DNA from: Candidatus Peregrinibacteria bacterium GW2011_GWF2_43_17
GTDB taxonomy: Bacteria > Patescibacteriota > Gracilibacteria > UBA1369 > UBA12470
Reading direction: 5' to 3'
Length of the DNA stretch: 64,000 nt
NCBI GenBank assembly: GCA_000999315.1
Contig: LCFW01000001.1
Coordinates: 62,001-126,000 of the forward strand
Below, one piece after another: positions 31,891 through 40,213 of the stretch. Numbering within the stretch: the first letter of the stretch is position 1; each line of letters opens with the position of its first letter. Position numbers and translations under genes: made by a program. The notes below the pieces were generated by a model. That model had not been told where the DNA came from, ran no database searches, and was given only the letters and a program-made list of their open reading frames with translations.

Positions 31891-32508
31891 CTACATCTCG
31901 TTCATGTCCACTTTTCTCGGAACTAATTTTATGGATGGGATTGAGATCAGCGTGATCACGAATTTTATCAAAATATTGCTGATAATTATTTGCAGTACGA
32001 TGTCGAATGGCATGGCGCCGTAGAATGCGATTAAGCTGAAGAGGATGCTGTCCACAACCAATGCGATTCCGTTTGATGCGAGAACGGCTGTCATGTCGCC
32101 GACTTTTTTATAAATCATACTGAAGATTTCCGTGTCTATCAGTTCGGCAATGATTTGGGCGACGATTGAACCGATTGTTATGCGCCAAATCGGGAGAAGG
32201 ATTTTTTCAAAAGCCTCTTGGTACGGCCACGTTGGGTCAGCCGGTAAAGCGGCTACTGCGATGAAAAGCAGAACCATGACGAGGTTAAGCAGACCGGCGA
32301 TGACAACAACTTGGCGTGAGTTTTTTTTGCCCCAAGTTTTATGAACGAAGTCTCTTAAAGTGAATGTGAATGGATAGATTATTGTTCCGCCGTCAACCGC
32401 GAGGTTAAGGAGGGGAAGTATCGCGATTTTCGTGGAAAGTATGTTCGCGAAAATCTGAAAGGAGACGTACAAGGAGGCACTGAGAAGACCGAGGTTGAGT
32501 TTTTTCAT
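31891..32508 (-). CDS. queuosine precursor transporter (VUT/YhhQ family)
   Basis: 205 aa, about six helices. Family signatures are FQIFANILSTKIA near the start, YPFTFTLRDFVHKTWGKKNSRQVV, IVAQIIAELIDTEIFS and ALVVDSILFSLIAFYG. YhhQ-type proteins take up queuine/preQ1-type bases. CPR bacteria commonly salvage rather than make queuosine, which would fit this gene. Together with the PTPS at 17.6 kb it leaves a queuosine link open. Confidence 0.9.
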   Translation of the reverse strand: MKKLNLGLLSASLYVSFQIFANILSTKIAILPLLNLAVDGGTIIYPFTFTLRDFVHKTWGKKNSRQVVVIAGLLNLVMVLLFIAVAALPADPTWPYQEAFEKILLPIWRITIGSIVAQIIAELIDTEIFSMIYKKVGDMTAVLASNGIALVVDSILFSLIAFYGAMPFDIVLQIIISNILIKFVITLISIPSIKLVPRKVDMNEM

Positions 32509-32591
32509 TTGGGTATGAGGTTAGTAAGGAGATTGTGTTCCTGTCTGCCCTGCCTTTGCCGGCAGGCAGGCGGTAGGCAGGCGCAATCGGT

Positions 32592-32640
32592 TTGAATGTA
32601 TTGCGCATGGAGCGTCCCGTCAAGCGGGACTTCCTTGCGC
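32592..32640. repeat. REP-like hairpin element, copy A
   Basis: TTGAATGTATTGCGCATG (32592-32609) is identical to 38658-38675. The following hairpin GCGCATGGA...TCCTTGCGC (32603-32640) holds a core GTCCCG/CGGGAC. In the other copy (38669-38704) the arm changes to GCGCATGAA...TTCTTGCGC and the core to CCCCGC/GCGGGG, both compensatory. The element ends 2 bp from the stop codon of the next gene. A GCGCAAT/ATTGCGC hairpin (32581-32606) and CCTGCC/GGCAGG repeats (32548-32581) adjoin it. Confidence 0.75.
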
Positions 32641-32642
32641 TA

Positions 32643-33647
32643 CTATCTTCCGAAAATTACCGTGTCAGCCAATACTCCGTTTTCGTAAGTTTGCATGGTG
32701 GTTCCGATCAAGAGATATAGTTCCGATTTATCTGTCGAGACTCCGACGTAGGCTCTCGAACCTGCCGTAAAAGTTGTGGTTGTTGTATCGCCGCTTATGT
32801 AGGTGATAAGCAAGGTGCCTTTTCTGATATTTAGCGAATAAGATGAGATTGTGCTGTAATCGGGTGTTGGTTCCGATTCGGTTATGCTCGATACGGTTGG
32901 AAATCCCGTATAATAATAAATTCCGGCGTCATCTTCCATGATGTAGATCGTGGTGCCGTTTAGTGAAACCCCTTCTTGGTTGTCTCCCGTGAGAGTGTAG
33001 TGGTGGATTTCTGTGTACGCGAGTGTTGTCGGGTCATAAGTTCCGAGTGCGATTCTGTCCGGGCTGTCCCAAATTTGATATAAAGTGCCGTCTTGCATAT
33101 ACATCCCTGCTAAGTCGGTGTAACCGTTTAATGGTGCGAAAGAGCCTATGTAAGTTACGCTACTGCCGGTTCCGAGTTTTGTGACGTGGGTGTAGCCGGT
33201 TCCTTGATGCCCGATTAGGAAATTATCATTTGCAGGGTCGTATACAAGCGCTTCGAGGCACGAGCCGGTTGTTGGACAACTGATGGATGAAAGGTTCCAT
33301 GTATTTCCCGTAAGAGTTCTTGTTGTCGGGTTGAATTCGGCAATTGATTGAGGGTATTCGTATAGCAGGTATAGGTATGAACCTTTTGAGGTGATACCTT
33401 CCAGGTCCCCTCCGACGTATGTGCCGGATTTGCTACTTCCGTCTGAGTTCATTGACCATACATATCCGTTATCGCTTACCACCCATAATTGGTTTCCATA
33501 GATTGTTGAGCCGCTGGGTTCGGTTACCGAGCCGCTGTTTATTTCCGTGCCCGAAGATGCCGGCCATGCGTCGGCCGCGATTGCGAGCGGGATTGAGATT
33601 ATGAGTCCCAATGTGAGTATGATTGATGAAAACTTGAAGATTTTCAT
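32643..33647 (-). CDS. secreted propeller-like protein of unknown function
   Basis: 334 aa. Sec signal peptide (MKIFKFSSIILTLGLIISIPLAIAADA, cleavage near ALA/IAA-DA). The mature part is Ser/Thr/Gly/Tyr-rich, with repeated strands of the form LWVVSDNGYVWSMN, YLYLLYEYPQSIAEFNP, NFLIGHQGTG and TLYQIWDSPDRIALGTYDPTT. Each reads as a blade of a beta-propeller resembling esterase-like or SdiA-regulated propellers. Two Cys (SCPTTGSC) could form a disulfide. No catalytic motif is evident, so it may bind a surface ligand. Confidence 0.75.
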   Translation of the reverse strand: MKIFKFSSIILTLGLIISIPLAIAADAWPASSGTEINSGSVTEPSGSTIYGNQLWVVSDNGYVWSMNSDGSSKSGTYVGGDLEGITSKGSYLYLLYEYPQSIAEFNPTTRTLTGNTWNLSSISCPTTGSCLEALVYDPANDNFLIGHQGTGYTHVTKLGTGSSVTYIGSFAPLNGYTDLAGMYMQDGTLYQIWDSPDRIALGTYDPTTLAYTEIHHYTLTGDNQEGVSLNGTTIYIMEDDAGIYYYTGFPTVSSITESEPTPDYSTISSYSLNIRKGTLLITYISGDTTTTTFTAGSRAYVGVSTDKSELYLLIGTTMQTYENGVLADTVIFGR

Positions 33648-33786
33648 GTTTGTTTTTTGGTTAGGATATATTAGCTGGTTGATTTTAGCATGAATTTATG
33701 GTGACGCGTACAATTTATTCTTTGCTAATCTATTGAATATGGTTTATAGTCTCCGCCGTTTCGGATTTTTCTAAATTTTAATAGAA

Positions 33787-35589
33787 GTGAATATTTATAA
33801 TATCGCTATTGTCGCTCACGTAGATCACGGCAAAACGACGCTTGTTGATGCGCTGCTTAAGGCGAGTGAGACTTTTGATGCTCGTAAAGGTATTGAAGAG
33901 CGTGCGATGGATACGAATGATCAGGAGAAGGAGAGGGGGATTACGATTTACGCCAAGAATGCGTCGATTGTTTATAAAAATTCGAAAATAAATATAGTTG
34001 ATACGCCGGGTCATGCCGATTTCGGATCGGAAGTGGAGCGTGTTCTTAGGACGGTCGATGCCGTTATTTTGGTTATTGATGCTTATGAAGGGCCGATGCC
34101 TCAGACAAAGTTCGTTTTGAAGAAGTCTCTTGAGTTGGGGCATAAGGTTTTGGTTTTGATAAATAAAATCGATAAGCCGACTGCCAGACCGAATAAGGTT
34201 GTGGATTTGACTTTCGATTTGTTTGCAAAGCTTGGAGCTTCGAACGAGCAGCTGGATTTTCCTTATATGTATGCAAATGCGAAGGCTGGAGTTGCGATTC
34301 GAAAACTTGCCGATAAACAAGTGAATATAAATCCGTTTTTAGATTTTATTCTGGAATATGTTAAGCCGGCTACTTCAAAGATTGATGCACCTTTCAAGAT
34401 GCAACCTGCGACTCTTTCTTATGATAATTTTCTTGGTCGTATAGTGGTTGGACGTGTTTTCGAAGGTGTTTTGAAGGTGAATCAAGATGTGACGATTATT
34501 CGTCCAAATGGGGAAAAGAGGTTCGGTCGTGTTACGAAATTATTTACTTTTGAAGGGATGAATAGAGTGGAGGTGTCCGAAGTTAGTGGTGGAGATATCG
34601 TTGCGATTGCCGGATTGCCCGATGCTTATGTTGGCGAGACGATTACGACCGATTCCGACAGCAAGCCGTTATCTGCAATCAGGGTTGATCCGCCGACGCT
34701 TGCTGTGGAGTTTCGAGTTAACGATTCGCCTTTTGCCGGCAGGGAAGGGACTATGGTTACCGGTAGGCATATCAAAGAACGACTTGAGAGAGAATTGCAG
34801 ACGAATGTGGGTCTTAGAATTGAGCTTCAAAGCGATAGCGATGCGGTTCGTGTTTACGGGAGAGGGGAGATGCATATTGCAGTTTTAATAGAGACTATGC
34901 GCAGAGAAGGTTTTGAACTTCAAATATCTCAGCCCGAGGTAATTATGAGAGATATTGATGGTGTTCAGCATGAGCCGATCGAGCTTGCGATTGTCACTGT
35001 GCCTGACGAGATGTCCGGTATGGTTATTGAAAAATTGGCTAAGCGAAAAGGGGTGATGATCAATATGCAATCCGAGAATGGGAATACGCAGATGGAGTTC
35101 GAAATTCCTACGAGAGGACTTCTTGGTTTCAGGTCGCAATTTCTCGTTATGACGCGAGGAGAAGGGACGCTTTATCATTCTTTTGATCGTTTTGAGCCTT
35201 ATAAAGGTAAAATCAACAAACGTACCGTGGGTTCGATTATTTCCGGTGAAACCGGTGGGGCTATGGCTTATTCTCTTTGGAAATTACAGGAGAGAGGTCC
35301 GCTTTTTATCAAACCTCAAACGCAAGTTTACGCCGGTATGGTGATCGGCGAGCATAATCAGGGGACCGATATTACCGTGAATCCGATTAAAAACAAGAGG
35401 CTTACAAATATGCGCGCTTCTTGCGCCGATGAGGCGATTTATTTGGTGCCTATTGTTCCTATGACTCTCGAAAAGGCGATCGAGTATATTTCCGCCGATG
35501 AGTATGCCGAAATTACACCTATTCATATCAGGCTTAGGAAGAAATTGTTGACGGAGAATGATAGGAAGATTGGGAGGAGAGAGGAATGA
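33787..35589 (+). CDS. typA: ribosome-binding translational GTPase BipA/TypA
   Basis: 600 aa starting with GTG (VNIYNIAIVAHVDHGKTTLVDALLKA). G1 HVDHGKTT, switch I ERGITIYAKN, G3 DTPGHADFG and G4 NKIDKP are intact. The C-terminal BipA-specific domain shows FEIPTRGLLGFRSQFLVMTRGEGTLYHSFDRF and ISGETGGAMAYSLWKLQERG. It helps 50S assembly and stress adaptation. Length is normal. Upstream 140 bp hold no other gene. Confidence 0.96.
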   Translation: MNIYNIAIVAHVDHGKTTLVDALLKASETFDARKGIEERAMDTNDQEKERGITIYAKNASIVYKNSKINIVDTPGHADFGSEVERVLRTVDAVILVIDAYEGPMPQTKFVLKKSLELGHKVLVLINKIDKPTARPNKVVDLTFDLFAKLGASNEQLDFPYMYANAKAGVAIRKLADKQVNINPFLDFILEYVKPATSKIDAPFKMQPATLSYDNFLGRIVVGRVFEGVLKVNQDVTIIRPNGEKRFGRVTKLFTFEGMNRVEVSEVSGGDIVAIAGLPDAYVGETITTDSDSKPLSAIRVDPPTLAVEFRVNDSPFAGREGTMVTGRHIKERLERELQTNVGLRIELQSDSDAVRVYGRGEMHIAVLIETMRREGFELQISQPEVIMRDIDGVQHEPIELAIVTVPDEMSGMVIEKLAKRKGVMINMQSENGNTQMEFEIPTRGLLGFRSQFLVMTRGEGTLYHSFDRFEPYKGKINKRTVGSIISGETGGAMAYSLWKLQERGPLFIKPQTQVYAGMVIGEHNQGTDITVNPIKNKRLTNMRASCADEAIYLVPIVPMTLEKAIEYISADEYAEITPIHIRLRKKLLTENDRKIGRREE

Positions 35590-35604
35590 TATTATTTTTT
35601 TGTC

Positions 35605-36381
35605 ATGAAAAAAATTCTCAAAACTTTTCTTATTTTCGGTCCAATTTTTATTGTATTTCTGATGCTTTTTGTCAGATTCGCTTATGGTTTTGTGCTTTAT
35701 CCGGCTCCTAATGATGAAGGTCCGATTCTTCTCGAGGGTTTTGAAATTATTAATACAGAAGGGGTTGAGTTTCTTTATTCTCCTGCTGAAGGTGGTTTGC
35801 AGACGATTGTCTATTTTCATGGGAATAACGAGACTTTGAAAGATATTACTTATATTGCTGAGGAGTATGTTTCATATGGGCTTGGGATTGCGATGATGGA
35901 GTATCCCGGTTATGGGGATTTGGATGGCGATCCGAGTGAGGAGTTGATTTATGCTTCTGCGAATACGGTTTTTGATTATTTGAACGAGCAGGGGATTGCG
36001 AATGATGAGATTGTTGTAATCGGGTATTCTCTCGGAACCGGAGTTGCGACGGAGATGGCTTACAGGGGTTTTGGAATGAAACTTGTTTTAATAGCTCCCT
36101 ATACGTCAGTTCCCGATGTTGCCGAAAGGTTCTTGCCATTTTTGCCCGTGGATTTTCTTATACCGGAACATTTTGATACATATGAAAAATCTGCGAGTAT
36201 CGTTGTTCCGACATTGATAATTCACGGTACTGCCGATAAAACTATTCCGTATGATATGGGGGTTACTTTAAGTCAGATATTTCAAAATGCCGAGTTCGGT
36301 GGTCAGCAAGGGAAGGGACATCATGATTATTTCGATGACGAGACGATCGGGGTGGTTGCGGAATTTGTGACACGCTTATAA
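35605..36381 (+). CDS. membrane-anchored alpha/beta hydrolase
   Basis: 258 aa. An N-terminal signal anchor (ILKTFLIFGPIFIVFLMLFVRFAYGFVLYP) precedes an ABHD13/BEM46-like hydrolase domain. It has the oxyanion segment YFHGNNE, nucleophile Ser in VIGYSLGTGVA, Asp in IIHGTADKTIPY and His in GKGHHDYF. The product could be an esterase or acyl hydrolase at the outer face of the membrane; the substrate is unknown. A TATTAT -10-like box lies 9 nt before the ATG. The 3' end overlaps the small minus-strand zinc-ribbon ORF. Confidence 0.88.
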   Translation: MKKILKTFLIFGPIFIVFLMLFVRFAYGFVLYPAPNDEGPILLEGFEIINTEGVEFLYSPAEGGLQTIVYFHGNNETLKDITYIAEEYVSYGLGIAMMEYPGYGDLDGDPSEELIYASANTVFDYLNEQGIANDEIVVIGYSLGTGVATEMAYRGFGMKLVLIAPYTSVPDVAERFLPFLPVDFLIPEHFDTYEKSASIVVPTLIIHGTADKTIPYDMGVTLSQIFQNAEFGGQQGKGHHDYFDDETIGVVAEFVTRL

Positions 36382-36538
36382 AAGGACGTGTATTATGTGC
36401 TTGTTTAATAAATGGTTCCCCTAAATAGCATTTCTCGCAATAAACGATCTCGGGTCTTTCCGGTGCGTAAGTTGTGTACATTTCTTCATCACTTATCTCA
36501 AATGGCTGATAGCAGTTTTTGCAGGTTTGTTGGGGCAT
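36263..36538 (-). CDS. small zinc-ribbon protein, C-terminus running antisense into its neighbour
   Basis: 91 aa. The first 45 residues form a treble-clef-like zinc site (TCKNCYQPFEI...IVYCEKCYLGEPF, two CxxC knuckles). This kind is common in CPR proteins of the form CxxCxxxFEIsdeD. From about residue 50 on, the frame is antisense to the hydrolase's C-terminal codons and looks non-natural (Arg/His/Pro-rich). I read it as a zinc-ribbon gene that has lost its original 3' end. A short functional protein is still possible. Confidence 0.45.
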   Translation of the reverse strand: MPQQTCKNCYQPFEISDEEMYTTYAPERPEIVYCEKCYLGEPFIKQAHNTRPFISVSQIPQPPRSSRHRNNHDVPSLADHRTRHFEISDLK

Positions 36539-36566
36539 GGATGTTGTTTGACGAACTCTGAATTTT

Positions 36567-37049
36567 TCAATTTATCTGTGCGAAAAGCACGACGTAATTT
36601 TTTCCGTATGCCTTGGCGCATTTCGGGCAGGTGGTGTAAGAAAAATATATTTTCTTTAATTCTTTCCCTTTGTTTTTCACGTACTCTTCCACTTCTTTTG
36701 CCCACTTGCCGGCATTTTGATAGGGGCCTTCGAAAACTTTTGTTAAAAAGGTGCCGGAAATCGTTGCTATTTGCGTGCTTGGAACTTCCTTGGAAACATC
36801 AATGTAAATATCAGAACCCCAGAGCGAATTTTCATCTGTTAACATTAGTTGATGTTCCGATTCTGCGCTCGCCGTTTCGATCAACTTCATGTTTTTTACC
36901 ACTTTCCGGCCAAAATTTAGCGGGATATGCAAGAAACTTGTGACGTGATCTTTCACAAAAATTTTATCTTTCCACGTAATTTCTTTATCTTGCCATGGTT
37001 CGGGATTGAATTGTTCGCAACAGCCGGTTGGGGTGATCGATTGGGGCAT
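36567..37049 (-). CDS. conserved hypothetical protein, 160 aa, GyrI-like size with C-terminal CxxC
   Basis: Soluble protein. The N-terminus has a Cys pair (TGCCEQFNPEPWQDKEITWKDKIFVKDHVTSFLHIPLNFG). The middle (LSD/TDENSLWGSDIYIDVSKEVP...ISGTFLTKVFEGPYQNAGKW) and the end (SYTTCPKCAKAYGKNYVVLFAQI) fit a conserved bacterial family I remember only as uncharacterised. The CxxC and Cys pair could bind metal, and the fold looks like a small-molecule-binding GyrI/SRPBCC-type beta barrel. Function unknown. Confidence 0.75.
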   Translation of the reverse strand: MPQSITPTGCCEQFNPEPWQDKEITWKDKIFVKDHVTSFLHIPLNFGRKVVKNMKLIETASAESEHQLMLTDENSLWGSDIYIDVSKEVPSTQIATISGTFLTKVFEGPYQNAGKWAKEVEEYVKNKGKELKKIYFSYTTCPKCAKAYGKNYVVLFAQIN

Positions 37050-37127
37050 GGGTTTATTTATTTAAATTTAAACATTCTTATTTTACTATTTTCTGTAAAT
37101 TTATCATACGACAAACTATTTGTTTTA

Positions 37128-37182
37128 TTGACTTTCCGGGTAAATTTCGCTATTATTATTCTGTAAAGGGACAATAATGTCC
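37128..37182 (+). promoter_or_regulatory. AbiE-type toxin-antitoxin promoter with downstream palindrome
   Basis: TTGACT (37128-37133), 17 bp, TATTAT (37151-37156) is a strong promoter. The palindrome GGACA-ATAA-TGTCC (37169-37182) lies just after the expected +1 and 16 bp before the antitoxin ATG. This is a natural site for autorepression by the AbiEi-like antitoxin. Confidence 0.7.
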
Positions 37183-37197
37183 TATTAGGGAAACGAT

Positions 37198-37821
37198 ATG
37201 TTGTTTATAGACTTTCAAAATCAGTTCTCCGTTTATCCTGTATTTTCTCTGCAAGATATAAGAAAAGTTGTTGATAATTTTTCTTATCGTCAGTTAGATC
37301 GTTGGGAAAAGAAGGGCTATTTAAAGAAGATAAAGAGAGGTTTTTATTGTTTCAGTACTCAAGATGTTAATCGGGATTTTCTCTTTTATGTGGCAAATAA
37401 GATTTATGCGCCTTCGTATGTTTCTCTTGAGATGGCTTTGAAGCATTATGGATTTATTCCGGAAGAGATTTTCCAGATAACTTCCGTCGGTACCAAAAAG
37501 ACAACCGGTTTTGAAATTCCTGTTGGGAATTTTAGTTATAGGCAAATTAAGCCGAGTCTTTTTTGGGGCTATCGGTTGGTGGAATTTGGTCGACAAAAGA
37601 TGCTTTTAGCCGAACCGGAGAAAGCCGTTTTGGATTACTTATACATTCATTCCAATCTCAAGACTCCCGAGGATTTCTTGGGGATGCGTATCAATGTTGA
37701 TGAATTCAAGATGCAAATTAGTATTGATAGATTTCAAAAGTATTTAGAGGTTTTTGACAATAAGACGCTTTCCAAGCGTGCGAAAATATTTTTAACAACT
37801 ATCCAACGTGATAACGCTTGA
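37198..37821 (+). CDS. abiEi: AbiEi-like antitoxin (type IV toxin-antitoxin)
   Basis: 207 aa. The N-terminal winged helix (FSLQDIRKVVDNFSYRQLDRWEKKGYLKKIKRGFYCF) is the classic AbiEi DNA-binding head. The C-terminal part (ANKIYAPSYVSLEMALKHYGFIPE...AEPEKAVLDYLYI) is the antitoxin domain. Members counter the cognate nucleotidyltransferase toxin and repress their own operon. The ATG follows a strong promoter with a palindrome. The toxin gene overlaps it by 14 bp. Confidence 0.88.
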   Translation: MLFIDFQNQFSVYPVFSLQDIRKVVDNFSYRQLDRWEKKGYLKKIKRGFYCFSTQDVNRDFLFYVANKIYAPSYVSLEMALKHYGFIPEEIFQITSVGTKKTTGFEIPVGNFSYRQIKPSLFWGYRLVEFGRQKMLLAEPEKAVLDYLYIHSNLKTPEDFLGMRINVDEFKMQISIDRFQKYLEVFDNKTLSKRAKIFLTTIQRDNA

Positions 37822-38587
37822 TCAAATATTGGCTACATATCCGGAGGATTTACGAGCTTTCAAGGAAAGTATTTTGAAGGAATATTTGCAGTACAAGATT
37901 TTAAATAGCATTTTTAATAGCAAATATGCGGGCAAGTTGGCCTTTTTGGGTGGTACCGCTTTAAGGATTATTTATGGGAGTACGAGATTTTCAGAGGATT
38001 TGGATTTTGACAGTTTTGCGCTGACCGAACAGGAATTTACGGATTTAAGTAAGGTTATTCAGAAGGATCTTTCGCTTGAAGGGCTCGGAGTAGAGGTGAG
38101 CACGGTTACTAGGAATGCCTATCGGATTAAGATTCGCATTCCGAAGTTGCTTTTTGATTCAGGTCTTTCGGCGATGAGTGAACATAAAATTCTCATTCAG
38201 GTTGATACCGTTCCACAAAATTTCGAATATGCGCCGGAGAAGCCACTTCTCAATAAGTTTGATGTTTTTACGCAAATTAATGCGGTTCCAAAGGATATAC
38301 TCCTTGCTCAAAAGATTTTTGCTTCGGTCAATCGCAAGCGCATTATGGGGCGCGATTTTTTCGATATTGTTTTTTTGCATGGTATTGGTGCCAAGCCGAA
38401 TTTTGATTATTTGAAAAAGAATATTGGGGTTGGGAGTGCGTCTGAATTAAAGAACTATATGCTAAAAAAGATTGCCAATTTCGATTTTGAAGAGTTGGCG
38501 CAAGATGTCGAGCCACTGCTTTTCGACCCTAGGGACAAGAAGAAGGTCGTGATGTTTCGGGAGTTTGTGGGATTGCTTTCGCAATAA
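37808..38587 (+). CDS. abiEii: AbiEii-like nucleotidyltransferase toxin
   Basis: 259 aa, start GTG 37808. The polymerase-beta-like nucleotidyltransferase motif is seen as LGGTALRIIYGSTRFSEDLDFD (Gly48-Gly-Thr and acidic Asp64/Asp66). Downstream, the DUF1814-type Lys/Asp motifs (KDILLAQKIFASVNRKRIMGRDFFDIVFL) are intact. AbiEii/MenT-type toxins transfer nucleotides to tRNA 3' ends or other targets, giving growth arrest or phage abortive infection. It lies directly before REP-like repeats and tRNA-Asn. The catalytic residues look complete, so the toxin is probably active. Confidence 0.88.
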   Translation: MITLDQILATYPEDLRAFKESILKEYLQYKILNSIFNSKYAGKLAFLGGTALRIIYGSTRFSEDLDFDSFALTEQEFTDLSKVIQKDLSLEGLGVEVSTVTRNAYRIKIRIPKLLFDSGLSAMSEHKILIQVDTVPQNFEYAPEKPLLNKFDVFTQINAVPKDILLAQKIFASVNRKRIMGRDFFDIVFLHGIGAKPNFDYLKKNIGVGSASELKNYMLKKIANFDFEELAQDVEPLLFDPRDKKKVVMFREFVGLLSQ

Positions 38588-38592
38588 TTGTA

Positions 38593-38704
38593 TTTCGCAT
38601 TCGCGAAACGGCTTAATGTAGAGGACCAAATGAGCGTCCCGCTAGGCGGGACGAGGCTTGAATGTATTGCGCATGAAGCCCCCGCTTAGCGGGGTTTCTT
38701 GCGC
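38593..38704. repeat. cluster of three hairpins including REP-like element copy B
   Basis: Hairpins TTTCG...CGAAA (38593-38608), GTCCCGC-TAG-GCGGGAC (38636-38652) and GCGCATGAAG...TTTCTTGCGC with core CCCCGC/GCGGGG (38669-38704) follow each other. TTGAATGTATTGCGCATG (38658-38675) is identical to 32592-32609. The last hairpin ends 3 bp from the tRNA-Asn CCA end. Confidence 0.75.
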
Positions 38705-38706
38705 TG

Positions 38707-38781
38707 TGGCTCCGCGGACTGGGCTCGAACCAGTAACCTACCGATTAACAGTCGGTTGCTCTACCATTGAGCTACCGCGGA
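38707..38781 (-). tRNA. tRNA-Asn (GTT)
   Basis: 75 nt including an encoded CCA (38707-38709). Acceptor stem TCCGCGG/CCGCGGA, anticodon loop CTGTTAA with GTT, T-loop TTCGAGC, discriminator G. D-loop AGCTCAATGGTAGAGC is normal. REP-like hairpins lie immediately downstream. Confidence 0.97.
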
Positions 38782-38792
38782 ATGTTATTTGT

Positions 38793-38956
38793 GAGGTTCC
38801 TGCAAAAGTATTCTTTCTACTGCATTTTATAAATTTTCGCTGCAAATCGTTCATTACTCGTTGTCGTATCTAATTTGATACGTCTTCCTCGTGCTTCACG
38901 ATTTTCGCTGAAAATTTATAAAAATCGTATTGAAATTATACTTTTGCAGGAACCTC
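38793..38956. repeat. 164-bp near-complete palindrome with perfect 19-bp ends
   Basis: GAGGTTCCTGCAAAAGTAT (38793-38811) is an exact inverted copy of 38938-38956. Centred on the same axis are TTATAAATTTTC/GAAAATTTATAA (38827, 38910), AAATCGT/ACGATTT (about 38844, 38897) and CGTATC/GATACG (38865, 38877). As RNA or single-stranded DNA it would fold into one long hairpin. The right end supplies the last codons and the TAA of the methylase gene. Confidence 0.85.
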
Positions 38957-40090
38957 TTTTTTAAAGATCAGAATCATACGTCCCACAATCTGGTTTTTGC
39001 GAGCGTAGAAAAGTCCTTTTTGCGTAAGAGCGGGAATACTATATCCAAGACCTTCCGCCTTGTAAATGAGACTTGCAAGGATTACGGGGGATGGTTTTAA
39101 GTTGAAAAACGGGATTGCCAGTACGACAGTTGTTCCTTTTGGTATTTCTGTCTTCAGAAAATCCAAGTAAATGTTTTCGAGATCGTCCAATGTTTTTTGC
39201 GCTTCTGTCGGTGTAGGGATGTGTCTTTGCGGTGGACCCAAATAAGATTCTGTTACGATTGCGATGTTCTTGCCGAATTTGGTGTAATCCGTTGCGGTAA
39301 GCTTGGTCGCATCTTTTTGGCTTATTTCAAGAAGATTGCCTTTTGGTTGGAATTCTTTTTTAAACCATTCGATATTTATCTTTGTGTCGAAGACCGCTTT
39401 TTCACTTATGTCGTATGCGGTCGAATCGAAGCCCATTAGGATTGTTTCTTGTGAAATTGTGCCGGAGCCACAGAATGGATCGATGACGATTGTGCCTTTT
39501 TTAGGTTTTGCGAGATTTATCATCACTTGTGCCAGTTTTGGAGGGAGCATGCCCGAGAGTCCGTCTCTTTTTGGGCGGCCGTAATCTCTTTTACTGTATG
39601 CGTCTATATTTTGGACTGCGATTGTTTCCGTGAGGTAGTTTTTTTCTTCTCCAAACACGACGTTTATGTCTTGGCAGTGGGCTGAGCCGGCGCTTGAGAG
39701 GTTTTCTGCATCTTGATTCAAGTAGCGCGAGCTTATATCTTCCGCTTTCAGTGTTTCTTTTGCGGCCTTAAGAAGTTTTTTTAACAGGTTTGTTTGTGAT
39801 GGATAGACGTTAATTCCATATATGAACTTTCCTTCACCTTTCTCGATATCTTGGATCTCTTTTTTAATTATTTCGGTAAAATTTACCGGCATTTTTTTCG
39901 GGAGTTCTTGTACGATTTTACTGATTTTGATGGTGCCTCCCAAGTGATCTATTATACCCGGGTTTACATCTTCTTCGACTAGCGCGAACCCGTATTTTTC
40001 GACATTGAAAGATTTTAAATTCGGGTAAAAAGATTGAAGCTCCGCTATGCAGATTTCAGTTTCACGACCGAGATGGAAGAGGTAGGGCAT
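38936..40090 (-). CDS. TRM11/TrmG10-like SAM-dependent methyltransferase
   Basis: 384 aa. N-terminal THUMP-like part (residues 1-150), then a Rossmann methylase domain with VIDPFCGSGTISQETILMGFDSTAYDIS (SAM motif) and TESYLGPPQRH in the place of the usual DPPY catalytic motif. YGRPKRDGLSGMLPPKLAQVMINLA is typical of tRNA guanine-10-N2 methylase relatives. The Leu-Gly-Pro-Pro variant makes target and activity uncertain. The last six codons plus stop (E-V-P-A-K-V-TAA) are the arm of a palindromic element, so the original C-terminus may have been replaced. Confidence 0.82.
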   Translation of the reverse strand: MPYLFHLGRETEICIAELQSFYPNLKSFNVEKYGFALVEEDVNPGIIDHLGGTIKISKIVQELPKKMPVNFTEIIKKEIQDIEKGEGKFIYGINVYPSQTNLLKKLLKAAKETLKAEDISSRYLNQDAENLSSAGSAHCQDINVVFGEEKNYLTETIAVQNIDAYSKRDYGRPKRDGLSGMLPPKLAQVMINLAKPKKGTIVIDPFCGSGTISQETILMGFDSTAYDISEKAVFDTKINIEWFKKEFQPKGNLLEISQKDATKLTATDYTKFGKNIAIVTESYLGPPQRHIPTPTEAQKTLDDLENIYLDFLKTEIPKGTTVVLAIPFFNLKPSPVILASLIYKAEGLGYSIPALTQKGLFYARKNQIVGRMILIFKKEVPAKV

Positions 40091-40213
40091 TAGGATATTA
40101 GGTTTTAGCTGTGACTATCTATAACAGAATTGTCTTTAAGCGCAAGGTGGAAATTTTTGTTTTTTTGAAATATTTTGGTAACTTTAAACTCCAATAATTT
40201 TAACAAAATAAAC

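Noticed and set aside
40175-40213. N-terminal extension of SSB (start at 40175)
   Set aside because: Asn/Lys-rich leader-derived sequence; the SSB fold starts at MAYSLNRA and the family has no such extension.
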